Assembly: GCA_948144175.1 (NCBI GenBank)
Contig: CANXME010002010.1
Coordinates: forward strand, 2,368,501 to 2,432,500
Length of the DNA stretch: 64,000 nt
Direction: 5' to 3'
DNA from: Closterium sp. NIES-65
Lineage: Eukaryota > Streptophyta > Zygnematophyceae > Desmidiales > Closteriaceae
In this document: positions 30,582-41,846 of the stretch, one piece after another
Numbering within the stretch: the first letter of the stretch is position 1
Layout of the letters: each line of letters begins with the position of its first letter
Notes under the pieces: generated by a model
What the model saw: only the letters and a program-made list of their open reading frames with translations
Databases searched by the model: none
What the model was told of the DNA's origin: nothing
Translations under genes and position numbers: made by a program

Positions 30582-31832
30582 TCAGCTACATGAGGCAGCC
30601 CACCAGTTCTGCGTAGGGACCACTAGACTCAAACGGCTTGGCAGGAAAGGGTCCAGTAAGTCTGTGGTCAACAACAACAGGTGTACGCTGAACTGTGGAG
30701 TGCTGAAGCTCGAACCGCTGAAAAACCTGCTGCACCATGTGTGACTGTGAGAGTGTAATGGTGTGAGCAGCTCTGTCCCTGGTGATCTGCCAAGGTAGTG
30801 GCGCAGCTCACCAAGGTCAGTGCACGTGTGTCTCTTCTGCAGTTCGGACTTCACGTCTGCTAAGGCAACCCTGTTAGCAGTGGCAAAAACCAGGTCGTCG
30901 ACGTATACCAGAACAAAGAAAGGTGTGGAGCCATGACGGACGAACAGCGACGGGTCGGCAGAAGACGACTGGAAACCGAGGTCAGACAGGGTAGAACGAA
31001 GAGTGTCGTGTCGCTCACGAGGAGCCTGACGGAGACTGTAGACCGGTCGCCTCAGCCTCCACTGGGTCCCAGGAGGGAAGGTGCCCGTGAAGGCAGAGGG
31101 ACGACGCAGCCAGACCTCCTTGTGTAGGCTACCTTGAAGGAAAGCAGTGGAGAAGTCGAGAGAGTGTAACTCGTAGTCTCTTTGTGCTGCTACGTGTAGT
31201 AACACCCAAAGAGTGGTCATCTTCGCGGTAGGCGCAAAGGTCTGAAAGAAGTCAACTTCCTTGCGCTGACTGAAACCTCTAACCACGTAGCGCGCCTTGA
31301 AGATCGGAGGAGATCCCGGTGGCTGCTTCACCCTGAAAATCCACATGTTCGCCCCAGGGGGGGGAACCTCGTCGACGTAGGTGCCTGTGGATTTGTAGGA
31401 GGCCATCTCTGCGTCCATGACAGCTCTCCACTGAGAGGCCCAAGGCCCTGACACTGCCTTAGCGTAAAGGGCGTCGAGGTCTCCCTCAGGGGCGAGCAGC
31501 ATGGCACAGAGATGAGGGGAAGCGGGTGCCAGCAACTCCGGCTCAAACCGCCTGTCCTCTAGGGCGTCACAGCCAAGGGCAGACTCACCCACGACGGCCA
31601 AAGGATTTGTAGGAGGAGCAGCCTCGAGACAAGTGACGTAGTCAAGGCAGTGAGTAGTGGCGAACTCAGTGACGGCGACAGTAAGCGCGGAGATAGAGGA
31701 CAGAGAGGCACGAGGGTCTGTAACAAGAGAGGTGAGAACATGAGGGAGAACAAGTAGGTACGTGCGGTAGTAGTCTGTGATAGGAGTAGAGAGGGAAGTA
31801 GTGAAGGCCGACTCAGGAGGAAAAGGAAGCAC
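30582..31832 (-). pseudogene. E6 reverse transcriptase
   Basis: A 416-codon open stretch carries DAEMASYKSTGTYVDEVPPP, FKARYVVRGFSQRKEVDFF, the DFSTAFLQGS box, PSLFVRHG and YVDDLVFA near 30900. Near 30790 the reading turns into unrelated residues through a frameshift (LRHYLGRSP instead of LRHYLGLQI), so the thumb region is lost. The palm motifs themselves are intact. It is a partial RT without a connection to integrase or RNase H. Confidence 0.88.
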
Positions 31833-32853
31833 AGAGTGAGACCAACAAGGCGGACTAGAACGGAACAGGGCAGTACAAATGTCAGTGAGAGCGAAAGGGG
31901 ACGAGGGACGAGCATGAGGAGAGCGACGAGAGGGCTAGGCGGGCAAAGGAGGAGGAGACAACGAAGTCGTAGAACGAGGGAGAACAGGAGTCAGTAGGAG
32001 GAAACGTGGGACCGTAGACAGGAGGAGAGGGGGAGGAGGAAGGAGAGGGAGAGGGGAGACCGAGGGTCCGAAGACCAGAGACGGGAGGTGGTGGTGGTTG
32101 CTGCTACTCCTGGTGCGGCTGCGACCTCTGCTCCTCCAGCGGTGGCTGCTCCAGCTGCGATTTCTGCTGCTGCTCCCGCTGCTCCTGCTGCTCCTCCAGC
32201 CTCTGCTACTGCTGCTGCTCCACCTCCAGCCGCTACAACTCTCTCTCCTCTCACTCTAACTCCAGCTGCTCCTCACGGGCACGGCGAACACGAGCCTGGT
32301 GCTGGGTCGGGTAGGGGTGGGGGGGAGGAGTAGTGTCCGAGGCCGCGGCACCCCCAGGACCACCCCCCAAAGCACCCGGCGCACCACCCCCAGAGGCAGT
32401 ACCACCAACAACAGCACGGCTAGGCTCACAAGGACCCAAAGGGGGCGCACCCGCACCCCCAAACGTAGCACCCCCTGAGTCAGCACCACCAACACCAGCT
32501 CCCAGAAGACAAGAGTCTCTTGCAGCCTCGGACTCAGCCCCAACTCCAGCACCCCCAGAGCTAGCATCGACAGGGTCCTTGCCACGAACACCGGCTCCCG
32601 CAGAGTCTGCCGCAGGCTGCGAGGAGGACTGCGGGGAAGGAGGTTGCACCTGAGGGGCTACCAAGGGGGGAGGGGTAGCGTGGGACACACCTGACGGGGC
32701 TGGACCAGGGGGGGGAGGCTATACCGGGGGAGCAGGAGGGGGAGCAGAAGTCAAGAAGGGAGGGGGAGGAGGAACCGGGAGACCTCGGCAGGGGTACCTG
32801 ATGTTGTAGAGGACGGAATCGTCGAAACTGACGTCACGAGAGTCAAAGAACCG
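31833..32853 (-). pseudogene. E6 integrase-RT spacer
   Basis: The sequence is low-complexity: Pro/Ser-rich and Ala/Gly-rich stretches, and GGADSGGATFGGAG repeats near 32450, with stops and frame changes. It corresponds in place to the GGAEP linker of the other copies. Confidence 0.7.
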
Positions 32854-33660
32854 CTAAAGGGGAGGGTGGTAAAAGGTGAAGTCAGAGGAGTCCTCTGGGA
32901 AACCAAGGAAGACACAAGGAACGGCACGAGGCGAGATCTTGTCTGCGGAGGTGTCGCAAACAAGAGCCAAGCAACCCCAGACACGAAACCGCGACGCAAC
33001 ACCAGGGGAACCGGTCCGAAGACTAGTCGGTGAAACCTCTGGCCGAGAGACACGTGGCCAGAGGTTCAGCTGGTGAGCGGCGTACCTAACCGCGTAGGGC
33101 CACAGAAAATGGGCGTGAGTAAAGGAGGTGCGGGCGATCTCCATGACCAAGCCTATGCGGCGCTCAGCAACCCCATTCTGCTGTGGGGACTCTGGAAGCG
33201 TCCAAGACTGACGAATGCCCTACTCGCTACCGAATCCAGCAAGGATGCCGGAGCAAAGCTCACCCCTACGGTCGGAGTGAAGACAGCTGACTCGACGACC
33301 ACAAGTGCCCTCAGTGGTAAGCAACCACCTGATAAGCGTAGAAGTCACCTCAGACTTCTTGGCAAGGGGGAACACTGTGGTGTAGCGGGAGTAGTCGTGA
33401 ACGACCACCAGAAAGAAATGCTCACGCTCAGGGCCAAGGCGAGAGGCGGGGCCCCAGACATCCAAGTGGAGCGTCTCAAAAGGCTCGGTGGCCGGACGAA
33501 GGGAGGAGGAGTGAGGGGTGGCGCGCAGCCTACCCTCGACGCAGAGGCCGCACGGTGGTGCAAGCGAAGGCGGCAGCGACGGCAAGACAGGTGGGAGGCC
33601 TAAGACAAGACACTGATGAGACATAGTGTGCAGATGAGGGAGAGACGGGTGCCACAAAAC
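32854..33660 (-). pseudogene. E6 integrase
   Basis: Reads MWHPSLPHLHTM, CGLCVEG, LHLDVWGPA with the first Asp, VHDYSRYTTVFPL, LHSDRRGELCS with the second Asp, then a stop; the Glu region falls in another frame (near 33170, NGVAERRIG on the element strand) and MVMEIARTSF to FLGFPEDSSDFTFYH is open again. Two or more breaks inactivate it. Confidence 0.83.
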
Positions 33661-34619
33661 GGTGGGGTAGGCAAGTGACCAGAAACGGGAACTTGACCAG
33701 ACACAGCTACCTGGGTTGACGCAGCAACCTGGTGAGACGCATGGACTAGACTGAGGGAAGGAACAGGGGGCGGGGGCAGTAGTCGTTGCTGCTGTTGCTA
33801 CTGCTGCGGTTGCTGCTGATGCTGCCCACCAGAGCCAATGTGAAGTGTGTAGGGACCAGATCCCGGCTCAGCTATAAAGGTGGCAAGAGGCGTGTAAGTG
33901 TCTCCGTCAACACAAACCGCCGTCTCACCAGAGGGCTCAATACACACACCCACGTGCTGAATCACAAGAGGCCTCACGCCCGCCAAGTTCCGCGAGAACG
34001 AGGGGACGTGGAAGCCAGTCAGAGACCCAGAGGGAACAGCGGGGCACGGAGGAGTAGTAGTTTAGCGAGCGGTGACTGGTCCCAAGGTGGGATCAGCGAA
34101 AGCCACAAAGACCGGCGCCGGAAGCGGGGTAAGTTTCGTGTGGTCTCGGAAGAAATAGTGCGAAGCCCTGGAGTCCAAAGTGAAAGACAGCGAAGTGTCC
34201 TCCAAACTAGCTCCTGGATTAGTGTCTACAAAGTGCCTACACTAGCAACAGGCAACACAGTAAGACTAGCACCTAAGCTAACAACACTCGAGTAAACAGA
34301 GTCAGAAGCACTAGAGTCAACAACAGCATACATAGCATGAGGAGTTCCTAAGAGATCAACCAACTGAGAAGCTAACATGCCCCAAAGAGCGGAGCCGTAC
34401 GTCTGAACAACAGGAAACCAGTCAGAGGCAGGGCTGCCAACGCCGAAGGCCAAGCGAACTGTGTCAATGAGCTGAGAAAAACACTGACCAGAAGGGTGGG
34501 TGCGGCCACAAGGCTGGCCTCGGCGAGCACCTGTCAAAAGGTGATAGGTGCACGAAGGGTGAACAACACCTCGCTGAGGCTGGCGCTGTCTTGGCCCTGA
34601 AACCTGCTGCTGCCGCTGC
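33661..34619 (-). pseudogene. E6 zinc finger and protease region
   Basis: TGARRGQPCGRTHPSGQCFSQL is the Cys/His cluster near 34500. SFTLDSRASHYFF near 34160 is the protease site, with DSRAS where other copies have DSGAS. SFSRNLAGVRPL, SGPYTLHIG and Gln-rich runs follow. Stops lie near 34226 and 34060. The DSG to DSR change alone should abolish activity. Confidence 0.8.
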
Positions 34620-34760
34620 TGTCAGTAGATCTGCAGTGTGGATGCCCGATTGATCCTGGAGAGGGTTACAAGCGCGTTTGCCTGGGGGGTTAGGGGCGCA
34701 CTGACCCGCTACTGAAACAAGCCCTTTTATCCCAATGGTCTAGTGGTTGGATTTCTGACA
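34620..34760 (+). repeat. Solo LTR of the SMART family
   Basis: 141 bases, TGTCAGTAGATC to TTTCTGACA. The last hundred bases closely match the SMART LTR in opposite orientation (CCTGGGGGGTTA, CCCAATGGTCTAGTGGTTGG). GCTGC flanks it at 34615-34619 and 34761-34765. It is a second insertion of the same tiny family, reduced to one LTR by recombination. Confidence 0.93.
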
Positions 34761-34819
34761 GCTGCTGCTGCGAGGGCTGCTGCGAGGGGAGGGGCTGCTG
34801 CTGCCGCTGGGCCAAGTAC
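34761..34819 (-). other. E6 gag linker piece next to E7
   Basis: GCTGCTGCG repeats, Gln/Ala-rich when read, continue the E6 gag linker. AGTAC at 34815-34819 is the left target copy of E7; the right one is GGTAC at 41842-41846 with one change. Confidence 0.7.
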
Positions 34820-34943
34820 TGTGAGAATTGAGGAATGAATGAACTAGCACAAAGTTGGGTACAAGTAGGAAACCCTAGTGAACTGTACCCCATAGTGTCT
34901 ACCCCACTATAGCCTACACAAGCTGTATAATATGAGTTTGACA
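34820..34943 (-). repeat. E7 3' LTR
   Basis: 124 bases, TGTGAGAATTGAGG to GTTTGACA. The adjoining CACACCCAT (34944-34952) is the complement of the polypurine tract. Confidence 0.97.
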
Positions 34944-35190
34944 CACACCCATAGGCAAATTGGGGGAGAACAAGAGGTCACAAGACCAGTCAAGCAAAGC
35001 AAAGCAAAGCAAGCTCAGGGTGGTTCACAACGTCACCACACAGTCCGAGCACAAGAGCAAGGCCACAAGGCCAGTTCACATGCAAGATCATATATAAAGG
35101 TAAACAAGCAAGTGCAGGTATAGAAAAGATCATAGTACAAGCAAGGTCAAGAAGTGAGCAAGTGAGGCCAAGTAGGCACAAGACCTAGCA
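34944..35190 (-). promoter_or_regulatory. E7 polypurine tract and 3' untranslated region
   Basis: CACACCCATAGGCAAATTGG next to the LTR, then GTCACAAGACCAGTC and TATATAAA tracts as in the other copies. No gene is present. Confidence 0.8.
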
Positions 35191-35641
35191 TCGTACAGAA
35201 GCGCTGATGATCACAAGGCGGAAGTGCCTTGGTAAAGATATCAACACTGTTGGCCTCACAAGCCACGTAAGCAAGGCGCAGTTGACCACACTACTGCAGC
35301 TCACGAGCAAGGAAGTAGCGAAGAGCAATGTGCTTCATTCTGTGCTCCAGTCTGTGCTCCCGACACAAGGCCAGCATGGCCTTGTTGTCTACGTATAGAA
35401 CTGGAGGAGAACGAGGCGGCTCTCCTAGGTCAGACAGCAGGTAGGTGAGCCAGCGAAGCTCCTGTGCAGCCATGGCCCCCGCGTAGATCTCGGCCTCACA
35501 GCTGGAGCCAAGAACAGAAGACGAGCGGGTAGACCGCCACGCAACAGAGCCGGAACCAAGGCTGAAGGTGTAACCCTGTGACGACCGCTGAGTAGCCTGG
35601 TTGTCAGCCCAAGAAGCGTCTGCGTGACCTGAGAGGACCAC
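35191..35641 (-). pseudogene. E7 RNase H
   Basis: HADASWADNQATQRSSQGY, GSSCEAEIYAGAMAAQELRW and KHIALRYFLARELQ are intact, then a TAG replaces the CAG of other copies (near 35290) and the last forty residues continue beyond it. A stop at 35642 separates it from the RT. Confidence 0.88.
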
Positions 35642-36661
35642 TCAACGCCGCCCTCCAAGCACTAGCCCCATGCCCGACGTACTGCACAAGTAGCGCAACA
35701 CCCTCTTCGCTGCAGCCATGTGCTCTGGTCGGTGTCTCCCAGGAGCAACATAGCGTGCCAAGATGCTAAGAGGGTATGCAAGGTCAGGTCGTGTGCAGGT
35801 CATCAGGTACATGAGGCAGCCAACAAGCTCTGAGTACGGGCCACTCGGCTCTACGGACTCATCCGAAGGCAGAGCTGAGAGCGAGTGGCGAGTAGGCAGA
35901 GGAGTGGCCTTAGCCGAGGAGTACGTGAAGTCGAAGCGCTGAAGGACCTGCTGCACCATGTGTGACTGAGTCAGGGTAATGGTGCGATGTGCTCTGTCCC
36001 GGGTGATCTGCAAGCCAAGGTAGCTGCGCGGTTTACCCAGGTCTGTGCACGTGTGTCTCTTCTGCAGCTTGGACTTCCCGTGGGCAAGTCCAGCAGTGTA
36101 GGCAGTGGCAAAGACCAAGTCGTCAACGTACACGAGGATGTAGAACGGCGGCAAAGAGGTGTCGGTGCGCAGAAACAGCGACGGGTCGGCAGTAGAAGGA
36201 GCAAACCCAAGAGCCGCAAGTGTAGTCCTCAGTGTGTCGTGCCACTCACGGGGCGCCTGGCAGAGACCGTAGACTGGCCGCCGGAGGCTCCACTGGGTAC
36301 CAGGAGGAAACGACCCAGTGAAGCCAGGTGGGCGGCGCAGCCAAATCTCCTCGTGCAGGCTGCCCTGCGAGAAAGCTGTGCTGAACTCAAGAGAGTGAAG
36401 CTCGTAGTCGCGCTGAGCGGCTATGTGCAGCAGCACCCGAAGAGTGGTCATCTTCGGGGTGGGAGAGAAGGTCTGAAAGTAGTCAACTCCCTGTCGCTGA
36501 CTGAAGCCTCGAGCCATGTAACGCGCCTTGAAGACAGGCGGAGAACCCGGAGGCCACTTCACCCTGAAAATCCACATGCCACTGACGATGTTCGCCCCAG
36601 GTGGGGAAACCTCGTCGACGTAGGTGCCTGTGGACTTCCAGGAAGCCATCTCTGCGTCCAT
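35642..36661 (-). pseudogene. E7 reverse transcriptase
   Basis: Open for 339 codons: MASWKSTGTYVDEV, FKARYMARGFSQRQGVDYF, a changed DFSTAF box (EFSTAFSQGS, Asp to Glu), PSLFLRTDTS, YVDDLVFA near 36130, and YLMTCTRPDLAYPLS. The Asp-to-Glu change in motif A removes a catalytic carboxylate position. It lies between stops, so no fusion with integrase can be made. Confidence 0.88.
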
Positions 36662-37640
36662 GGCTGACTGCCACTGTGAGGAGTAGGGACCCTCGATTGC
36701 CTCAACGTACGATCAAGGAGTCGGGATGTCTAGTGCATCCGGGTCTCCCTCAGGGGCAATCAGCATGGACACGAGATGAGGCAAAGCAGCAGCAAAACAC
36801 TGGAACTCCTCCTGCCTGTCCTCAAGGACGTCCGTGCTAAGAGCACACTCACCCTCGACGGACGGAGGACAGACAGACTCAGACTCAGCAACAAGGCTAG
36901 CAGCGTAGTCTAGACGACAGCGAGCAGCGAAGTAGACAACCTCAGCAACCAAGGCAGACGCAGCAGTGGACTCAAAGGAAGGGTCAGTGACAACAGTGGC
37001 CAGGAGACGCGTGACAGTAGGACTGGCAGCACGAAGAGAGTCAGACTCCGGGTCAGCAAGGACAAGAGAGGACTCTGGAGGAGATGGCAACAGGACACGC
37101 AGAGGAGCAATGGAAGACGCAGTGCCATCTGGTGTGTCCCTGGGACCGCAGGAGGACGCGGATGCGGAACACGACGAATAGTGCGAGCAGTACGAGCAGG
37201 CGACGGAAGATAAGACGCAAGCTCAGGACGCTCAGCAAGACCTCCAGTAGGACCAGTGTAGGGAGAAGGAGCAAGTAGGGGGGAGGCGGGCTGTAACTGT
37301 GACTGTGACAAGATAGGCTGTGGACACTCTAAGGGAGGAGCAAGACCACTAGAGGGCGGGAGACCAAGTGGCTCCCGCCTCGAGGAAGCACCGCCGGCGG
37401 CCACACGAGCAGACCCAGCACCCCCAGGCTCCGCACCCCCAGGCTCAGCACCCCCACGCTCAGCACCCCCAGACTCATCACCCCCAGGCTCAGCACCCCC
37501 AGACTCAGCACCTCCAGGCTCAGCACCCCCAGACTCAGCACCTCTAGACCCGGCACCCGCAGGCTCAGTAGCTCTAACAGCATCAGAGTCAACAGCTACC
37601 TCGACAGGCTCGACTGCGTCTACCTGGGACACACCTGACG
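36662..37640 (-). pseudogene. E7 spacer and RT N-terminal flank
   Basis: GGAESGGAEPGGDESGGAE repeats near 37420-37540 are followed after ASSRREP by a deletion that removes the LREWF block present in E1 and E3 (REPLGLPPSSG). Then PTVTRLLATVVTDPSFE in another frame ends at a stop near 36713. Confidence 0.8.
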
Positions 37641-38640
37641 GGGCAGGACCCTGAGGGGGGAGGGGGTCTACCGGGGGAGGACCTGGTGCAAAGAAGAGCG
37701 GCGGCGGGGGGAGGGGCGCAGTGCGGTAGGGGAAGAGACGGTAGTAAGGTACCGACTCGTCAAAGGTGACGTTCTGGGAGGACAGAACACGGCGCGAGGT
37801 GGGGTGGTAAAACCGCCAACCAAGCGCGTCAGGGGGGAAGCCAAGGAAGACGCAGGGAACAGCACGGGGGGACAGCTTGTCCGCAGATAAGTCGCGGACA
37901 AACGCCTGAGATCCTTTGACCCGAAACGCAGACGCATCGCCAACCTTCCCCGTCCACCGCAAGGTGAGGAAGGTCTCCGGCAAAGAGACCCGGGGCTGAA
38001 GGTTGAGCTGATGCGCGGCGTACTGAACCACAAACGGCCAGAGAAAATGGGGGGCAGCCGCATGCATCATGGACGTACGAGCGACGTCCATGACCATGCC
38101 AATGCGGCGCTCAGCAATCCCATTTTGCTCTAGAGAGGCCGGAAGCGTGAAGGTTTGGCGGATGCCCTGTGCATGACAGAAGGCTCCCAGAAGGGCAGAG
38201 CAAAACTACCCGCCTCTGTCAGAGTGCAGACGCAGAACAGGAAAGTCGGAGCCGAAACTCTCTCTGAGCTGGAGACAAGCTGCGCGGATCCAGTCGATCA
38301 ACACCTCAGTGACGTCACCCTTGCTATGTAAGGGGAAGACTGTGGTGTAACACGAGTAGTCCTCAACCACCAACAGGAAGTAACGCTCGTGCCCCTGCCC
38401 ACGGACTCAGGCCGGGCCCCACACGTCCATGTGGAGGGTCTGTAGCGGAGCCTCTGTCGCAGGAAACTCGGAAGAGTGAGGGGCGGCGCGCTGTCGCCTC
38501 TTACACTGGGGACGCAGGTAGGGCCAGGCCCCAAAGGTAGGGGAGGGAGAGACCGAGGGAGACCAGAGACAAGGACACGGTAGGCCATGCCTCGCAGATG
38601 AGGCAGGGAGGGGTGACCAAGGCGGTGGTGCCGGAGGAGA
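37641..38640 (-). pseudogene. E7 integrase
   Basis: The first catalytic region HMDVWGPA ends in a stop; LRLHSDRGG is followed by a stop where other copies read GGEF; and the PQQNGIAERR region carries a stop before QNG. From 38097 the C-terminal part MVMDVARTSMMHAAAP to FLGFPPDALGW is open into the spacer. The Trp of FRVWGSRAF is Lys here. The enzyme is inactivated several times over. Confidence 0.85.
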
Positions 38641-39270
38641 GTCTGGTGTGACAGGAAACGACACGAGCAGGGAGCAGACTCAAGACCAGACCTGGACAGT
38701 GCAGCAAACTCCTGACTCGACGCAGCTACCTGGCCAGACTCAGCAGCCGGAGGAGACTCAGTAGTAGGGGTGTACGGGCTCGACCCTGGCCGACGGGTGA
38801 ACGTGGCCAAGTCTCGGCCTGTCCGAGCACACGTGCAGTAGGTCACCCGCTAACTCGCAGGAGTGAACTGGTCAACCCCCCTATCCTGTAGGTCCTCTCC
38901 ACTCACCAAGTTCGTAGAGAACGAGGGGAGGTAGAGACCTCACAGGGTGCCGGAGGGGGCTGCCGGGCACAGTAAGACAGTGGAGAAGCTAGCAAGGACA
39001 GGACCCCCAGAGGGGTCCGCCAGGGAGACTGCAACCGGCCGACTGAGCGGCGTAAGAGTGGTGCGGTCTCGAAAGAAGGAGCGGGATGTACCCGAGTCAA
39101 GGGTGAAGGCGTGTAAGGCCTTAGCCGACGTAGTACCTGAGAGAGCAGACTCACCAGCACCTGGGGCAGCAGACGCTCTAGCACCTGGGGCAGCAGACGC
39201 ACTAGCACCTAGAGCAGCAGCCTCACCAGCACCTAGAGCAGTGGCCTCAATGTAACAGTCAGGTGGTACA
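38641..39270 (-). pseudogene. E7 protease and pre-integrase region
   Basis: FTLDSGTSRSFF near 39100 (DSGT instead of DSGA, a form used by many aspartic proteases), a TGA near 38940 after APSGTL, then TGRDLATFTRRPGSS, a changed zinc motif LLRHHRLGH (Trp to Arg) and CVPSV with the second Cys lost and a frameshift following. Confidence 0.83.
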
Positions 39271-40652
39271 TACAGGTAACAGTCACCCTCAACACTAGTA
39301 GTCACAGCATATATGGCAGCAAGGATAGCATCATAGTCAAGATCAAAGATGGCAACCCCCGCCCTAGACAGATCTCCCCAGCGAGGGATCTCTGACGCCT
39401 CAGGGAACTGGCGACGCCACGCGTCCGTCAGGCAACCGAAGCAGCGGTGGGTGGAGTGCGGGACCCCGCACTGCTCACCAACTCGGTCGCCGGTACGGAG
39501 GACGTAAGTGCAGGGACAAGTACCCCCACCGCGCTGACGCGCAGCGTACCACTCACGAAGCTGCTGAGGGGAGAGGGTCACACCACGCTGCTGCTGCTAG
39601 CGCGGACCACCACCTGAGCCACTCCTTTGCGCAGAGTCGCGACCCGCTCCACCACCGCCGCCGCCGCCTCCGCCGCCTCCTCCACCTCCGCCTCCTCCGC
39701 CACCTCTGCCGCCTCCGCTCCCTCCGCCACCACCGCCGCCTCCTCCGCCTCGACTGCTGCCGCCGCCTCCACCACCCCCGCCACCACTCCCACCACCACC
39801 CCCACTCCCTCCAGTGCCTCCACCACCACCTCCACCGCCCCCGCCAGCCCCTCAAGCGCCCTTGCCCCCCTTGCCCTTGCCGGTGCGGCGTCTCCCGCTA
39901 GGGGCAGACGCAGCGCCGACCGACTCGAAACCAACGAGGTCGGCCGCAGCAGCAGAAGCAACAGAGGGCAAGAGGGGGGAGGGGGAACACCCCTTAAAGA
40001 CGGGGGTGCGAGGGTCACCATGAGAGGCTCCTACAGCGACTATGCTCTTCTCTACTGCTAGGAGGCCCTTCTCGAGGAGGTCAACGGTGAGAGTGGTGGG
40101 GCAAATTGAGAGGAAGTGGTCCCTGACTACGCGGAGAGAGTCAAGGAGCCGGGTGACTATGTAGTAGAGGGTGATGTACATGGGGGGGGGGGTTCTTGGC
40201 GCAGAACTCAGCAGGAAGCGCAGAGCGGTAGCGAGTGTCACTAGTGCGGAGGTGCGTAATGAGGTCAGCGACTGTGGGAAAGGCAGCAAGGTCAAGGAAG
40301 AGGTACGGTAGCATGAGGCGACTCAGTGCAGCAGTGGCAGGGGAATAGTAGCGTGCAACTACAGCGTCGTACAAGGTCTGAGCACTCTTGTACTCGCTAA
40401 AGTGTGCACGCTCAGTGGTCGGTAAGTGGCGACGCACAGCAAGACGAGCGGCAGCATCGCGTGTCGCCCACTGTAAGCGAACAGTGCTGCAGCAGTAGCA
40501 GGCGGGGTAGGGGAGGCACCAGAGGTGAGGTCGAACACAGAGAGGCCGTCTGCCCTATCGCACTGGAGGAACAGCTGAAGGTCATCAACCCAGACCTCAA
40601 AGTCAACAGCACGGCCCTCAGTGTCAAAGGTAAGAACACTGGGGGTAGCCAT
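39271..40652 (-). pseudogene. E7 gag
   Basis: The start is the ATG at 40652 (MATPSVLTFDTEG). A shift near 40490 and a second at an 11-base C run near 40182-40192 break the capsid domain (RRHLPTTERAHFSEYKS, LPYLFLDL, VADLITHLRTSDTRYR). MYITLYYIVTRLLDSL to SGRRRTGKGKGGKGA ends at a stop near 39851. A polyglycine linker, SPQQLREWYAARQRGG, and the Cys/His cluster CTYVLRTG...CG..HSTHRC follow to EASEIPRWGDLSR. Confidence 0.85.
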
Positions 40653-41688
40653 GACTGCAGAGGTCCATCAAGGAGTGGGCTCACCAGTACGAGTAAGTAG
40701 GGCCGGGGAGCGTCGGTAGAACTGGGAGCTGCTCAGCGGCTCGGCTGCTGGGCGGCTCGGCGCTCGGGTGGCTCGGTGGCTCGGCTGTTGGGCGGCTCGG
40801 CTGCTGGGCGGCTCGGCGGCTGGGCGGCTCGGCGGCTTGGCTGCTGGGCGGCTCGGCGGTCGGGCGGCTCGGCGGCTCCGCTGCTGGGCGGCTCGGGTGC
40901 TGGGCAGCGTGGCTATCGGGCGGCTCGGGGCTCTGCTGCTGGGCGGCTCGGCGGCTCTGCTGCTGGGCGGCTCAGTAGAGGTGGCGACGAGGGCCGCGTA
41001 GGAGGCGTTGTCGGGGCCGCTTAGGGGCGGCGATGGGGCCGCTTAGGAGCGGTAGCGGGGCCGCGGAGGGGCGGGGACGAGGCCGCTAGAGAGCGGCGAC
41101 GCGGCCGCGAGAGGGCGGCGACGAGGCCGCGAGGGGTGGCTGCAGGGCCGCGAACGGCGGTGACGGGGGCCGCGAGAGGGAGGCAGCGGGGCCGCGAGAG
41201 GGCGCCGACGAGGCCGCGAGGGGCGGCTGTAGGGCCGCTACGGTGGCGACAGGGCCGCGAACGGCGGTGACGGGGCCGTGAGAGGGAGGCGGTGGGGCCG
41301 CAATAGGGCGGCGACGGGGCCTCGAGAGGGCGGCAACGGGGCCGCGATAGGGCGGCGACGGGGCCGCGAGGGGGGGGGCGGCGACGGGGCCGCGATAGGG
41401 CGGCGACGGGGCTGCGATAGGGCGGCGACGGGGCCGCGAGGGGGTGGCGACGGGGCCGCGATAGGGCGGTGACGGGGCCGTGGAGGAGGGGCCGCTGAGG
41501 GCGGCGCGACGGGCCGCTAGGAGGGCGGCGACGGGGTCGCAAGGGGCCGTGAGAGAGGGGGAGGGCCGCTAAGGGCGGCGCGACGGGTCGCTAAGGGGAG
41601 GGCGGCACATAGGGCGCGCCTCGCTTAGGAGCGACTCGATCTCAGGGCAGGATTAAAATCATCGATGTTCAGTGGTGGGCCCTAGGAA
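40653..41688 (-). repeat. E7 leader with GC-rich repeats
   Basis: GGCGGCTCGGCTGCTG units run from 40735 to 40975, then GGGGCCGCGAGAGGGCGGC units to about 41590. GGTGGGCCC is at 41674-41682. No protein is supported by the long frames in several phases. Confidence 0.8.
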
Positions 41689-41717
41689 GTTCCCACTAGG
41701 GAACCTGCTCTATACCA
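41689..41717 (-). promoter_or_regulatory. E7 hairpin and primer-binding site
   Basis: GTTCCC (41689-41694) and GGGAAC (41699-41704) flank a four-base loop. The primer site at 41707-41717 reads TGGTATAGAGC on the minus strand, the same one-base-deleted form as E3. Confidence 0.8.
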
Positions 41718-41841
41718 TGTGAGAATTGAGGAATGAATGAACTAGCACAAAGTTGGGTACAAGTAGGAAACCCTAGTGAACTGTACCCCATAGTGTCTAC
41801 CCCACTATAGCCTACACAAGCTATATAATATGAGTTTGACA
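41718..41841 (-). repeat. E7 5' LTR
   Basis: 124 bases with one A/G difference from the 3' LTR. Confidence 0.97.
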
Positions 41842-41846
41842 GGTAC

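Larger units (their letters stand above)
34820..41841 (-). mobile_element. E7, complete young Ty1/copia element with many coding lesions
   Basis: 7,022 bases with 124-base LTRs that differ at one position. The target copies are AGTAC and GGTAC. Gene order from the right: leader, gag, protease, integrase, spacer, RT, RNase H. Despite nearly identical LTRs the reading has more than ten stops, shifts and deletions, so I infer that a defective template was copied with proteins from another element. Confidence 0.97.
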
